A DNA stretch of 39,850 nt from CAYFJO01 sp964343305 (GCA_964343305.1 CAYFJO010000049.1:1-39850); one strand, 5' to 3'; shown: positions 1-8,457, counted from the stretch's first letter. The notes: generated by a model from the sequence alone, not told the origin. Numbers and translations are program-made.

Positions 1-66
1 TCAATACCCACTAAGGATGGAACGCGCGGCGCCGCCCATCCGCATACGTTGGCCGCATCTAGTTCT

Positions 67-411
67 ATGAATCGATACTCGGCCAAACTGCTCTTTCAGT
101 TCCGCGTTGACGACGGCACGCAAGAAGAAAGCCGCCTCTGCGAAGAACGTATCATCACGTACTCCTCTGAATCCGGCGACGGTGCATTACAGCTCGCCAA
201 ACAGAAGGGTGCCGATTCCGCGCATAACTACCTTAACGATGAGGGGCACACCGTCTATTTCGAGTTCGTTGGCGTACTCGACCTGCTTGAATTGGGCCTT
301 GAGTGTGATCCCGAAGACGTTTGGTACGACATCATCGAACGCGATTTACCGCTGCATGTACCTAATGAGTCTCACCTGAATGCTACCCGTAGCGGGCGGC
401 CAACTATTTAG
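67..411 (+). CDS. DUF4288 domain-containing protein
   Basis: A 114-residue soluble protein with no signal peptide or membrane segment. It resembles the DUF4288 family: an N-terminal YSAKLLF strand, a central CEERIITY segment, a helix followed by Y-N-D-E-G-H, and the closing EFVGVLDLLEL block. The family has no established biochemical role. I chose the ATG at 67 because the family begins just before YSAKLLF; a TTG at 49 would add only six low-complexity residues. The stop codon touches the left arm of an inverted repeat at 411-478. The gene stands alone, with the sulfatase starting 342 bases downstream. The family assignment is by pattern and fairly secure; the function is unknown. Confidence 0.75.
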   Translation: MNRYSAKLLFQFRVDDGTQEESRLCEERIITYSSESGDGALQLAKQKGADSAHNYLNDEGHTVYFEFVGVLDLLELGLECDPEDVWYDIIERDLPLHVPNESHLNATRSGRPTI

Positions 412-478
412 GATTTGAAGTCAGCGAGAAGAAGACTTGGACATTGTTTTGCGTGTTCCCGAGCCTGACTTCAAATCC
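411..478. repeat. 14-bp perfect inverted repeat after the DUF4288 gene
   Basis: The arms GGATTTGAAGTCAG (411-424) and CTGACTTCAAATCC (465-478) are perfectly complementary around a 40-base loop. The left arm begins on the last base of the TAG stop. No T-run follows, so it is not a classic intrinsic terminator. It could still act as a 3'-end stabiliser or be a dispersed repeat. Confidence 0.7.
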
Positions 479-753
479 GTGTTCAAGGCGAGACGCTTCG
501 TGGCAATACGGCTAGATGAATTCGACGCCGGATCAGTGCCTCGCGCAACCGGGGAAAGACAAGTCGAACGAGATAATCGCGTTCGGACTGCGGGATCTCG
601 GCGGACAGCACGATCGGAGCGATCGTGATGCAGATCCGGCCAGATCGACAGCGAACGAAACAGTTGACTCTTACTGTGATATTATGGAGTTCACGAGTCC
701 TCGATACACAACCGATCCCCCAAAACGTGCCACACGAGCGTTTGGAGAAAACC
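479..753. other. Non-coding gap upstream of the sulfatase
   Basis: Apart from the inverted repeat at 411-478, I see no convincing gene between the DUF4288 gene and the sulfatase. Short open frames on both strands have no recognisable domain and no good ribosome-binding site. The sulfatase promoter presumably lies here, but no clear -35/-10 pair can be picked out. Confidence 0.5.
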
Positions 754-2175
754 ATGATGAAGCGTTGTTCTTTTGTTGCATTTGTGGTGTTCGTAAGCTT
801 TTTGCCATTGCCGTTGATTGCTGACGAGCGGCCAAACATTGTGTTTGTCTACACTGACGATCAGGCACCCACGGCAATCGGTATTCACAATGAGGAGTTG
901 AAAACACCTCACATGGACCGATTAATTCGTGAAGGAGCGCGGTTGGCGAACTCGTTTGTCACGACGCCCGTCTGCAGCCCTTCACGAGCCAGTTTGATGT
1001 CGAGTCGCTACGGGACTGAATTGGGAATCACCGACTGGATCAATCCGCGACGAGAGGCGGATCACGGGCTCGACCCAAAGATCGTGACGTGGCCGGAATT
1101 GCTCTCTGATGCCGGTTACACGAATGGGCTGGTTGGAAAATGGCATCTTGGTACTGCCGATCGTTTCCATCCCACACGAATGGGCTTCCAATATTTCATG
1201 GGAATTCGCAGCGGCGGAACCTCACCCAAGAACCCGACACTGGAAATCGACGGACAGACGCGAAAAGTCGAGGGGTTTACGCCAGACATTCTGACTAACC
1301 ACGCGATCGACTTCATCCGACGAAATCGAAAAGGACCGTTTCTACTTTGTCTACACTTCCGCGCTCCGCATGCTGCCTGGTTGCCAGTGCGAGATGAGGA
1401 TTGGGCGCCGTACGACAAACTCAATCCAAAGATTCCCAATCCTGACTTTCCACATCTTGATGTCGCCAAGGTCAAGCGAATGACGCGAGAGTATTATGCC
1501 AGTGTGGCAAGTGTCGATCGCAATCTCGGTCGATTGTTAGATTTACTTGATGAGTTGAAGTTGACAGACAACACGGTGGTGATCTTCACAAGTGACCATG
1601 GCTATAACCTGGGGCACAATGGCGTCTGGTATAAGGGAAACGCACAATGGCAACTGACCAAACTGCCCCCGCAAAAATGGCCGTTCATCGGACCAAAGCA
1701 GCGGCCCAATTTGTACGACCAATCTCTTCGCGTCCCGACCGCGGTTCGTTGGCCCAACGTGATTAAACCTGGAGGCGTTATTACTGAAACGATCAGCAAT
1801 CTTGACTGGTTTCCGACTCTTCTTGCGATGGCCAATGTTAAAGTACCCGACGGTCTTGTGCTTCGAGGTCATAACTTTCTGCCGTTGCTGTGCGGCGAGA
1901 CGGTTACTTGGGAGAATGATCTGTACGCCGAATACAGTATGAAGCACGGAGCACAGACGCACATGCGTGCCTGGCGTACGCCAAAATGGAAACTCATGCT
2001 CGACTTTCTCAACAAAGGCCGGGCTGAGTTATACAACTTGGAGACGGACTCGGCTGAAACTAACAATCTGTTCGACTCCGATGATCCTGAAGCTCAGCGG
2101 ATGAAGAAGTTGTTGACAAACCGCATTACGCAGCGGATGCGTGAGATTGGCGATACGGCACACATTGCGAAGTAG
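754..2175 (+). CDS. Secreted sulfatase, Cys-type (alkaline phosphatase superfamily)
   Basis: A 473-residue arylsulfatase-family enzyme that would hydrolyse sulfate esters, probably on a sulfated polysaccharide. Residues 1-23 form a signal peptide ending LPLIA before DERPNIVF, so it acts in the periplasm or outside the cell. D35-D36 in YTDD are expected metal ligands. C74 in CSPSR (74-78) is the cysteine matured to formylglycine, followed by the family helix ASLMSSRYG. A downstream SDHGYNLGHNG block carries further active-site residues. I chose the ATG at 754 because GGAG lies six bases upstream and the signal peptide follows directly; upstream in-frame codons add an unrelated leader. The specific substrate cannot be read from sequence. 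Maturation needs a formylglycine-generating enzyme, which is not in this window. Confidence 0.95.
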   Translation: MMKRCSFVAFVVFVSFLPLPLIADERPNIVFVYTDDQAPTAIGIHNEELKTPHMDRLIREGARLANSFVTTPVCSPSRASLMSSRYGTELGITDWINPRREADHGLDPKIVTWPELLSDAGYTNGLVGKWHLGTADRFHPTRMGFQYFMGIRSGGTSPKNPTLEIDGQTRKVEGFTPDILTNHAIDFIRRNRKGPFLLCLHFRAPHAAWLPVRDEDWAPYDKLNPKIPNPDFPHLDVAKVKRMTREYYASVASVDRNLGRLLDLLDELKLTDNTVVIFTSDHGYNLGHNGVWYKGNAQWQLTKLPPQKWPFIGPKQRPNLYDQSLRVPTAVRWPNVIKPGGVITETISNLDWFPTLLAMANVKVPDGLVLRGHNFLPLLCGETVTWENDLYAEYSMKHGAQTHMRAWRTPKWKLMLDFLNKGRAELYNLETDSAETNNLFDSDDPEAQRMKKLLTNRITQRMREIGDTAHIAK

Positions 2176-2229
2176 TTATCGAGTCATTTTGAAGGAGCAG
2201 AACAATGGGGACGTGCGAACAAAGTAAGC

Positions 2230-2339
2230 GTAGGTCACGTTGTGCGTGACGGATTGGTTTTCCATCACGATCGACGCATCGAATTCTCGGAATCCTTGTG
2301 TTCTTAAACCTCGACTGCGGCACGCAGAGCATGCCCTAC
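2230..2339. repeat. REP-like pair: GTAG-hairpin and hairpin-CTAC
   Basis: GTAG at 2230-2233 is followed at once by GTCACG (2234-2239) and its perfect complement CGTGAC (2245-2250). In opposite orientation, the imperfect hairpin 2319-2335 is followed by CTAC (2336-2339). The two hairpin cores differ, so this could be two separate REP-like units rather than one element. Confidence 0.5.
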
Positions 2340-2373
2340 GTTTGGCTGCTTTGAGTGGCATGGGTGTTGATTT

Positions 2374-2474
2374 GTGTGCCATTCGTTCTGCCAGTGCATT
2401 TTGCTGCTCCTTCTTCCTCTTCATCGCAAACCTTCTTCTTTTCTGATCGGGCACTGGCCGGGCCAATGGCACAC
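2374..2474. repeat. 24-bp imperfect inverted repeat
   Basis: The arm at 2374-2397 starts GTGTGCCATT and ends CCAGTGC. The arm at 2451-2474 is its reverse complement with 20 of 24 positions matching. The loop of about 53 bases is rich in TTC. It lacks GTAG tips and so belongs to a different repeat family from the REP-like units. Confidence 0.6.
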
Positions 2475-2483
2475 GGCGACGAG

Positions 2484-2650
2484 GGGCGAGGGAAATGACG
2501 AAATACCCAATGACGAAAGAAATCCGAAGCACGAAATCCTAGACAAATCCAAAATCCGAATGACCAAATTGCAAAACAACCAGACGACGGTTTCGGATAT
2601 TCGATTTTTGTCATTTGGATCTGCTTCGAATTTCAGATTTCAACTTTGGT
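2484..2650. repeat. GAAATCCGAA/GACGAAA-type AT-rich repeat tract
   Basis: Short words such as ATGACGAAA, GAAATCCGAA and ATCCGAATGACC recur. Their complements (TTCGGATATTCG, TTTGTCATTTGG) follow about 60 bases later, forming a loose inverted repeat. A similar tract (TTTGTTTGTCATTTGTG) lies between trpB and trpA. Confidence 0.45.
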
Positions 2651-2673
2651 GCTTCTGCAACTACGCCAACGGC

Positions 2674-2902
2674 GCTGAACATCACGGCCCAGACAAGCGG
2701 CCCCATTGCATTGGCCGAAAACAGCGACAAAGTGACGATTGATGTCGAGAGTCATCGAATTGATGTCGACCTCACGGACGAGCAACTCGCAGGGCGACGC
2801 GAGAAATGGCCCGCACCGCCTTACAATTCAACATGGGGACCGCTTTTCAAGTACATTAAGAGTGTGAAATCTGCGTCCGAAGGCTGCGTGACCGACGAGT
2901 GA
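2674..2902 (+). pseudogene. ilvD: 3' remnant of dihydroxy-acid dehydratase
   Basis: The reading frame ending at the TGA 2900-2902 matches the C-terminal end of IlvD. It contains SGPIALAENSDKVTIDV, then DVDLTDEQLAGRREKW, then the closing FKYIKSVKSASEGCVTDE. IlvD has well over 500 residues; only about 75 are present here. The catalytic and Fe-S cluster-binding parts are missing, and the similarity fades upstream into AT-rich repeat sequence. A codon also seems to be missing near the left edge. This is best read as the tail left after a deletion or rearrangement. An alternative, a short protein starting at the ATG 2615, is unlikely because its first 20 residues resemble nothing in the family. 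Confidence 0.8.
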
Positions 2903-3048
2903 AGTAAGAACAAGCGTTGCCTGATTCGATCAATTCGCGTACCCTTCCCTGTGCAAACTGTGTGAAGCATCACAGACCCCACCGGCGCACCCGCGTCTAA
3001 TTCTCTGACAATCAGCCTGCCCATCCTTTCCCTACAAGGAATTCCCTA

Positions 3049-4263
3049 ATGAAACCGTCCACATGGATTCTCGGATTGACGACTGTCTGCGTCCTTGCGG
3101 CGATCGTTGTCACCTCTCTCGTCAACGTGTCGGCCGCGCCCAAAAGCTCGGAGGCCGAGACCGATCCGAAATCGATCGTGCAAGCCATGTCCGATTATTT
3201 GAACAAGGCAAAGTCAACGCGGACCAAGGTGAACTTGCACGCCACTTTCAAAAACGTTCCTTCGGCGGAAGAGCAGAAATCGACCGTCGAAATTCGATTC
3301 GAGCAGCCCAACCGATTTGTGTTACACAATCACAGCGACTCGTCCATCTCCATGTATAGCGATGGCAAAGAAGTGGTCACCTACGTTCCTGAATTGAAGA
3401 GATATACGGTGGACAAAGCTCCCAGCGCGACCAGCGAGATTCAGGGCTTTGTGGACAGCCCGTTCGCCTTTGGCATGCCGGGCATTGATCACGTCAAGCA
3501 AGTGTTTGAAAATGTCGATTCAACGAAGTACGTAGGCGAAGAAAAGGTGGGCAAAGTGAATTGCCACCACGTTCGGATCGACAAAGGCGATCAATGGGAT
3601 TTCTGGATTGAGTCTGGCAGCCGTCCCAAGGTACACAAACTACGCATCACTCAATCGCTCGCCGATCAAGGAGTGCCCGACGGTCTGGTTTTGGTGAACA
3701 TCACGCTGACTGACTGGGCGATTGACTACAAACCCAAGGATGCGGATTTTGCCTTCTCGCCGACAAAGGATGACGAAAAAGTCGATTCGTTGTTCCCGGA
3801 ACCTGGGCGTCCCCATGATCTGCTTGGTAAAGCGGCCCCGGCGCTGAAGCTTGACCTGCTTGCCGGCGGCAAAATGGACCTGAAGAACCACAAAGACAAA
3901 GAAGTGGTCATTCTCGATTTCTGGGCCACGTGGTGCGGGCCGTGTGTACGAGCATTGCCGACGATCTCGAAAGTCGCGGGTGACTTCAAAAAACGCGGGG
4001 TGGCGTTTTACGCCATCAATCTCCAGGAGATGCCCGAAGATGTCACAAGCTTCTTGAAATCGCAAGGTCTGGATCTCCCCGTCGCACTCGATCGGTCGGG
4101 TGCCGCGGCGCAGGCCTACTACGCTAGTGCGATTCCACAGACTGTGATCATCGGCAAGGACGGCACGGTGCAGGCAGTGCATGTTGGCCTGCTGCCGAAT
4201 CTGGAAGAGCAATTGAGCGACGAATTAGAGACGTTGGTCAGCGGCAAGTCGCTCGTTGAATAG
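3049..4263 (+). CDS. Secreted TlpA-like thioredoxin-fold protein with N-terminal lipoprotein-carrier-like domain
   Basis: A 404-residue exported protein. Residues 1-30 are a signal peptide (WILGLTTVCVLAAIVV core). Residues about 40-255 resemble the DUF2092/LolA-like fold seen in planctomycete proteins, with FEQPNRFVLHN and DGKEVVTYVPELKRYTV. Residues about 260-400 are a TlpA/AhpC-type thioredoxin domain with W295-C-G-P-C299 in FWATWCGPC and the cis-proline region AIPQTVIIGKDG. It probably exchanges disulfides in the periplasm; the N-terminal domain may bind a hydrophobic partner (inferred). AAGGA lies eight bases before the ATG. The gene converges on the ABC gene, with a hairpin between them. 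Confidence 0.88.
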   Translation: MKPSTWILGLTTVCVLAAIVVTSLVNVSAAPKSSEAETDPKSIVQAMSDYLNKAKSTRTKVNLHATFKNVPSAEEQKSTVEIRFEQPNRFVLHNHSDSSISMYSDGKEVVTYVPELKRYTVDKAPSATSEIQGFVDSPFAFGMPGIDHVKQVFENVDSTKYVGEEKVGKVNCHHVRIDKGDQWDFWIESGSRPKVHKLRITQSLADQGVPDGLVLVNITLTDWAIDYKPKDADFAFSPTKDDEKVDSLFPEPGRPHDLLGKAAPALKLDLLAGGKMDLKNHKDKEVVILDFWATWCGPCVRALPTISKVAGDFKKRGVAFYAINLQEMPEDVTSFLKSQGLDLPVALDRSGAAAQAYYASAIPQTVIIGKDGTVQAVHVGLLPNLEEQLSDELETLVSGKSLVE

Positions 4264-4276
4264 AGCGGCAACCATC

Positions 4277-4316
4277 AGCGATCAGTTCCGTCCTATAAAG
4301 CTGAGTGCTGATCGCT
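4277..4316. terminator. Hairpin between convergent genes, possible bidirectional terminator
   Basis: AGCGATCAG (4277-4285) and CTGATCGCT (4308-4316) are perfect complements around a 22-base loop. The hairpin fills the 66-base gap between two stop codons facing each other. A short A/T stretch follows on the plus strand but there is no strong T-run. The position suggests a transcription end; the sequence alone could also be a dispersed repeat. Confidence 0.45.
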
Positions 4317-4329
4317 AAAAGCTAAGACG

Positions 4330-5256
4330 CTAAGTCACCAACCCCTTTGTCACCAACATAAACACGTCCTCAAGCGTCGGCTCTCTCTCGCCAAAGCTGC
4401 GGATGCCGACTTGCTGGTGGATCAACTGGTTGAGCAATTCGCTGACGCCGTTGTCGTCCGTTTCCAGTTCGATCACAGCCGAGTGGTCTTCGATTTGGAC
4501 GTCTCGCGTATACGGCGAGCTGCGGATGACGGACAGGCCAACTTCCATGTTGTCCGTAAACCGCACATCAATCATGCGATTGCCACGAATCCGTTGATAG
4601 ACTTCTTGAATTGGCCCCGACATCAAAAGTTGTCCGCGTTCAATGATCCCGATCGAGGTACAACAGTCGGCCAGCTCGGTCAGAATGTGGCTGGAAATCA
4701 AAATTGTCTTTCCCATCCGGCGCAGTTCTTTCAATAACGCTTTGACTTCGATGCGGGCACGCGGATCAAGGCCGCTGGCCGGTTCGTCAAGAATCAACAC
4801 CGGCGGATCGTGAACCAGTGTTTTGGCCAGGCACAGCCGCTGTTTCATCCCGCGCGACAGGCCGTTGACGAAGTCGTCGCGTTTGTGCGTCAGGTCCAAA
4901 AGTTCGAGGACGTCGACGATCACTTGCTTCCGCTTGGAGCGGCTGATGCGATAGGCGACGGCAAAGAAGTCGAGAAACTCCCAAACCTTCATCCCGTCAT
5001 AGACGCCAAAATTGTCCGGCATATAACCGACGCTGCGGCGGACATTCATCGGATCGCGCGTGACACTGAAGCCGTTGACAATGCCTTCGCCACGGCTGGC
5101 TTTGAGCAACGTTGCCAGGAAGCGAATGGATGTGCTTTTGCCGGCTCCATTCGGGCCGATAAAACCAAACACCTCACCCGCATTGATTTGCAGGTTCAAT
5201 CGCTCCACCGCGGTGAAGTCGCCATAGTCTTTGCCAAAGTCGATGAGTTCAATCAT
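4330..5256 (-). CDS. ABC transporter ATP-binding protein
   Basis: A 308-residue cytoplasmic ATPase of the ABC-2/gliding (GldA, CcmA-like) exporter class. It has Walker A GPNGAGKST (34-42), signature LSRGMKQ (133-139), Walker B VLILDE (153-158) with ASGLDP D-loop, and switch H190 in ISSH. A C-terminal extension of about 100 residues is usual for this subfamily. The ATG at 5256 lies nine bases after the stop of the 878-residue membrane-anchored protein, so the two are surely co-transcribed. No ordinary six-helix permease is encoded next to it. Either the 878-residue protein is the partner or the permease lies elsewhere. Confidence 0.95.
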   Translation of the reverse strand: MIELIDFGKDYGDFTAVERLNLQINAGEVFGFIGPNGAGKSTSIRFLATLLKASRGEGIVNGFSVTRDPMNVRRSVGYMPDNFGVYDGMKVWEFLDFFAVAYRISRSKRKQVIVDVLELLDLTHKRDDFVNGLSRGMKQRLCLAKTLVHDPPVLILDEPASGLDPRARIEVKALLKELRRMGKTILISSHILTELADCCTSIGIIERGQLLMSGPIQEVYQRIRGNRMIDVRFTDNMEVGLSVIRSSPYTRDVQIEDHSAVIELETDDNGVSELLNQLIHQQVGIRSFGEREPTLEDVFMLVTKGLVT

Positions 5257-5265
5257 GATTTTACT

Positions 5266-7902
5266 TTACGGCTGCTGCACTCCTTCACCCTCGAACAGAT
5301 CCAGCTCTTCATCGGGTTCTTCCCAATAGTCGCTCTTCGTGTTGGTGTCCGAGCCAGGTGACGGCAACTTGCCCGGCCGCAGATGAGCCACCACGAATGT
5401 CCGCAGCGTGACTTGCGAGGCAGCCGGTGTGATTTTTACGCCGCCAATGTCTTTGTCGGTCCAACCAATCAAGCGAACCTCGCCTGTGGCCAGGCGCAAC
5501 TTCTGAGTCGCCAGTTTGATCAGACGGCTCACGTTGACTTCGCCGTCCGGCACATCGCCCGTGTCTGGGTTGTCGTCGACGGTTTTCGTTACATCCGATT
5601 GCTCCCACTCTGGCAAGTAAATGCCGCTTTGAGCAACGGACTTGAATCGGAGCTGTGCGGATGTCTTTTGCGCAGGAAGTTCACCGATCCAAGCCGCTTC
5701 GTATTCACCGGAGTCCGTGCGGCGAATGATGCCCACGCCCTGAAGCCCAAGCTGTGTTGTGTTGTCGACTTGAAACCCCTGCGTTTCGCCGCCAGTCAAT
5801 TTCAAAGCACCGCCCATGGCGTACATCTGTTCAGAATGCACGTGGCCGATGTCGTTGGATTGAACCTTAAATCCTTTGAAGCTGACGTTCTTTTCACGGC
5901 GGAACGACACCGTGCTGACCGAACTGTCGCGCGATGGCCGGTTGTGAGGCGAGAACGGCTGTGCCACAGCGGATTTGTCGGCAAACTCGAAGTCGTAGAA
6001 AGTTGACAACGAGGTGTACAACGCGGTGTAACGAGTCAGGTGTCCGCGTTGGTGGCCACCGTACATTTCCAATACCGCGATCTCCGTGCGACTGCGAGCG
6101 AAACCGATGTCGAGCTGCGCGTAGTGAATCACGCCCATCGCGCCGGCAATGGCGATCAACGGAGCGGCCACCCATGCCCATTCGACACGGCCGATCAACC
6201 AGAAGAATCCCCAGTTGATCGGGACGAGCACCACGATGTAAACCAGCAACGCTCGCAGGACAAAACTCGACTCAGGCACGGAAATGCCGGCTGCTTCGTT
6301 GAGCGAAGTGCGCGCCGCCGCCGCCGCGCCGCCCGAATCGTTCCAACCGCCGACGCCGGAATAAGGATCGCTTTCGAATCCACCATAGTGCCAGGTATCG
6401 CGGACGGTTAAGTTTGGATCATCGGGCGGAGGGGTGTTGACATCAATCGCGCCTCCGTATGGCAGGTTGTTGGGAATATATCCCTGAGGACGTTGTTGAT
6501 TCTGCACAGGCCGAATTCTGCCCATATCTCGCGAAAAATAGCGCAGCGTCGTCAGCAACCGCGGATCCTTCCTGCGACTGCCGTAGCCCAGGAAATCGAG
6601 TTGAGGCATGAGCGTTTCGTCTGAAACACCATACTCCCGGGAAGGCCTGCGCAACAACACCGCGTTGAAGAAGTTATCGAAGTTGCCCCGCGTCGTGCCC
6701 CAATTCACGATCGGCTCGTCCGACAGATTAAATGCTGTGACGACGATGCGACCACGGCCAATGCGTCGTTCGACGACCATTGGCTTGGGCTCGTTGTCGC
6801 CCGATTCGATCAAAACGACGGAATCTTCGTGCGGTGCCAGATCAACGCCCAGCAAAGGCCGCTCGTCGCTAACTTTCATTGGCTGCTTTTGCTGCTTCTT
6901 TTGTTCATACACCGTCCATGAATCGCTCATGTTTTTGAACGCGACCGATTTCAGCTTGACGGATTCGGTGGCGGTTGCTGGCAGATAGTCATCCAGAAAG
7001 CTGCCGCGCAGCGTGTCGAGCGAATTCGGACCGCTGACGATCAACTGGCCGCCCCAATGCAGCCAGTCAAGCAGCGCTTGTTGCTGATCGGGATTGACGC
7101 GATTTGGAATCAGGCCGTCCCACAGGATGTAGGCCATGGCCGTCCAAGTCAGTGGATGGGATGGCACGGGGACTCGCTTCTTGATTTCCGGCAACATGAC
7201 GCGGTAGTACAGCAAACGGTCGGCATCATCATCATTTCCCGGAGGGGCCGAAATCGAATCGAGATTCTTAAGGAACATGTACTTCTTTTCATTCGCGGCC
7301 AGCACGAGAAAGAAATGCTGGTAGCCCTTCATGCCAGTTGTGGGCTGCGGCGTTCCGGCGGGTCCGCGACCGCTGCGTCGATCATGCAGTTGGCTGTGCA
7401 ACGAAACGTTTTTACCTTCGCGCCCCATGCTAGGAGGAATGAAGTAGATCATTTCGAAGTTCATGATCTGGCCCTTGGGCAACGAGGCTGGCCGCGTCAT
7501 TTTCATTTGGAAATTTGTATTCTCGACATTGATCGGTCGTTGATACTTATCCACTGCCTGCGAACTGATTTCTGCCAGAAAATCTTCGTGGTTGGCCCGC
7601 ATCCGTTGACTGCCCGTGTGCCAATGGCCGTACTTCACAAAATTCAAGGTCGTGTCTTCATCCGTCGGTTGAACACGCAAGCGCCCCAATTCGAATCGTG
7701 GCTTCTTGCGTTCCTTTTTCTTTTTTTCTTCTTCTTCCTTTTTCCTTTTTTCTTCTTCCGCTCTCTTCTTGGCCGCGGCGGGGTCGTCCTTGGAACAGCC
7801 GCCGCATCCGGGCATCAGCAGCAGCGGAAGCATGGCCAACAGAACGATCGTCATGCGAAAAGAAAATCGCCGGCAGCGTTGGTCTGTGGAAGCTGATGTC
7901 AT
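5266..7902 (-). CDS. Large membrane-anchored protein, GldG-like partner of the ABC ATPase
   Basis: An 878-residue protein I do not assign to a named family. Residues 17-32 form an export signal ending LLLMPGC, with C33 in a weak lipobox. Residues 44-68 are almost only Lys, Glu and Arg. The region 250-420 has a Rossmann-like look: LTWTAMAYILWDGL, then WLHWGGQLIVSGPNSLD, then GRGRIVVTAFNLSD, as in glutamine-amidotransferase-like sensors. Two membrane helices follow (about 546-570 and 573-597), then a long probably periplasmic C-terminal part. The AGGTG before the ATG at 7902 supports this start; an internal ATG at residue 17 is an alternative that gives a cleaner signal peptide. It is the first gene of a two-gene operon with the ATPase. 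Confidence 0.8.
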   Translation of the reverse strand: MTSASTDQRCRRFSFRMTIVLLAMLPLLLMPGCGGCSKDDPAAAKKRAEEEKRKKEEEEKKKKERKKPRFELGRLRVQPTDEDTTLNFVKYGHWHTGSQRMRANHEDFLAEISSQAVDKYQRPINVENTNFQMKMTRPASLPKGQIMNFEMIYFIPPSMGREGKNVSLHSQLHDRRSGRGPAGTPQPTTGMKGYQHFFLVLAANEKKYMFLKNLDSISAPPGNDDDADRLLYYRVMLPEIKKRVPVPSHPLTWTAMAYILWDGLIPNRVNPDQQQALLDWLHWGGQLIVSGPNSLDTLRGSFLDDYLPATATESVKLKSVAFKNMSDSWTVYEQKKQQKQPMKVSDERPLLGVDLAPHEDSVVLIESGDNEPKPMVVERRIGRGRIVVTAFNLSDEPIVNWGTTRGNFDNFFNAVLLRRPSREYGVSDETLMPQLDFLGYGSRRKDPRLLTTLRYFSRDMGRIRPVQNQQRPQGYIPNNLPYGGAIDVNTPPPDDPNLTVRDTWHYGGFESDPYSGVGGWNDSGGAAAAARTSLNEAAGISVPESSFVLRALLVYIVVLVPINWGFFWLIGRVEWAWVAAPLIAIAGAMGVIHYAQLDIGFARSRTEIAVLEMYGGHQRGHLTRYTALYTSLSTFYDFEFADKSAVAQPFSPHNRPSRDSSVSTVSFRREKNVSFKGFKVQSNDIGHVHSEQMYAMGGALKLTGGETQGFQVDNTTQLGLQGVGIIRRTDSGEYEAAWIGELPAQKTSAQLRFKSVAQSGIYLPEWEQSDVTKTVDDNPDTGDVPDGEVNVSRLIKLATQKLRLATGEVRLIGWTDKDIGGVKITPAASQVTLRTFVVAHLRPGKLPSPGSDTNTKSDYWEEPDEELDLFEGEGVQQP

Positions 7903-7952
7903 CGATCACCTGATCAGTTGCGAATTCTGCTGACGTGAGATAGGATGATTCA

Positions 7953-8028
7953 TTCGTTGAATGGCACGCCGAAGGCGACTTGGCGACGGAAACAAAACAC
8001 AGTCGCCTTCGGCTTGCCGTTGAACGAA
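7953..8028. repeat. 28-bp imperfect inverted repeat between divergent genes
   Basis: The arms 7953-7980 and 8001-8028 match at 25 of 28 positions, with the shared core GCCGAAGGCGACT. The loop is 20 bases. The outer part (GTTGAACGAA) and core resemble the 10503-10569 hairpin, suggesting one repeat family. It sits in the divergent promoter region of the 878-residue protein and the STAS gene. Confidence 0.65.
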
Positions 8029-8109
8029 GGGCGCTCAATTCCCTAAGCTAGTTTAAGAGTTTGGCAAGGATGTGTGAAGTATTTGGCACATCAATCGGTG
8101 GCACATGAT

Positions 8110-8430
8110 ATGGCTGAGCGAGAATCGTTTTCGACCAAACTGGACGGCGGCACGCTGACGGTGCGTTTCCTGGTGAATTCGTTGGTCTTTCCCGATCAAA
8201 TTCGGCCGCTCGAGGAAGACATCAAGGCGCCACCAGGGGATGCGAGCGTGAACCAGGTGGTTTTGGACTGCACTGGTGTCGACCACATATCGAGTTCGAT
8301 TTGGGGAGAAATGATACGCTTGAGTCACGCTTTCAAAGAGCAGGGAGGCAAACTTCGCATCACTTCCATGGGCCAACACGTGCAAGAAGCGTTTGATGTG
8401 ATGAATCTGGGCGAAGTTCTGGAGACCTGA
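8110..8430 (+). CDS. STAS-domain protein (anti-sigma factor antagonist-like)
   Basis: A 106-residue single STAS domain. It shows LTVRFLVNSLVFPDQIRPLEEDI, the strand VVLDCTGVDHISSSIWG, a long helix, and the closing LRITSMGQHVQEAFDVMNLGEVLET. The SSS cluster after DHI is where the phosphorylatable Ser/Thr of SpoIIAA/RsbV-like proteins lies. Its job would be to bind an anti-sigma kinase or a signalling complex. No kinase is adjacent, so the partner is unknown. I prefer the ATG at 8110 with GGTGG eight bases upstream. A GTG at 8074 with AAGGA only three bases before it would add 12 residues. The gene converges on the HD-GYP gene. Confidence 0.82.
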   Translation: MAERESFSTKLDGGTLTVRFLVNSLVFPDQIRPLEEDIKAPPGDASVNQVVLDCTGVDHISSSIWGEMIRLSHAFKEQGGKLRITSMGQHVQEAFDVMNLGEVLET

Positions 8431-8457
8431 GCCGACAGCGTATTCTGGGGGGCTTTG

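Larger units (their letters stand above)
2176..2673. other. Repeat-rich intergenic region
   Basis: This stretch has no credible gene. It contains GTAG followed by the hairpin GTCACG/CGTGAC (2230-2250). It also has the reversed arrangement, an imperfect GGCACGC/GCATGCC hairpin followed by CTAC (2319-2339), a 24-bp imperfect inverted repeat (2374-2397 with 2451-2474), and an AT-rich tract with repeated GAAATCC/GACGAAA-like words. It looks like an accumulation of dispersed repeats between the sulfatase and a decayed gene. Confidence 0.6.

Noticed and set aside
754..2175. Longer sulfatase start at 625
   Set aside because: It adds 43 residues before the signal peptide, while the ATG at 754 has a good ribosome-binding site.
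7057..7896. Long open frame antisense to the 878-residue gene, with Phe-rich end
   Set aside because: The Phe/Leu run is the complement of the Lys/Glu block. There is no domain.
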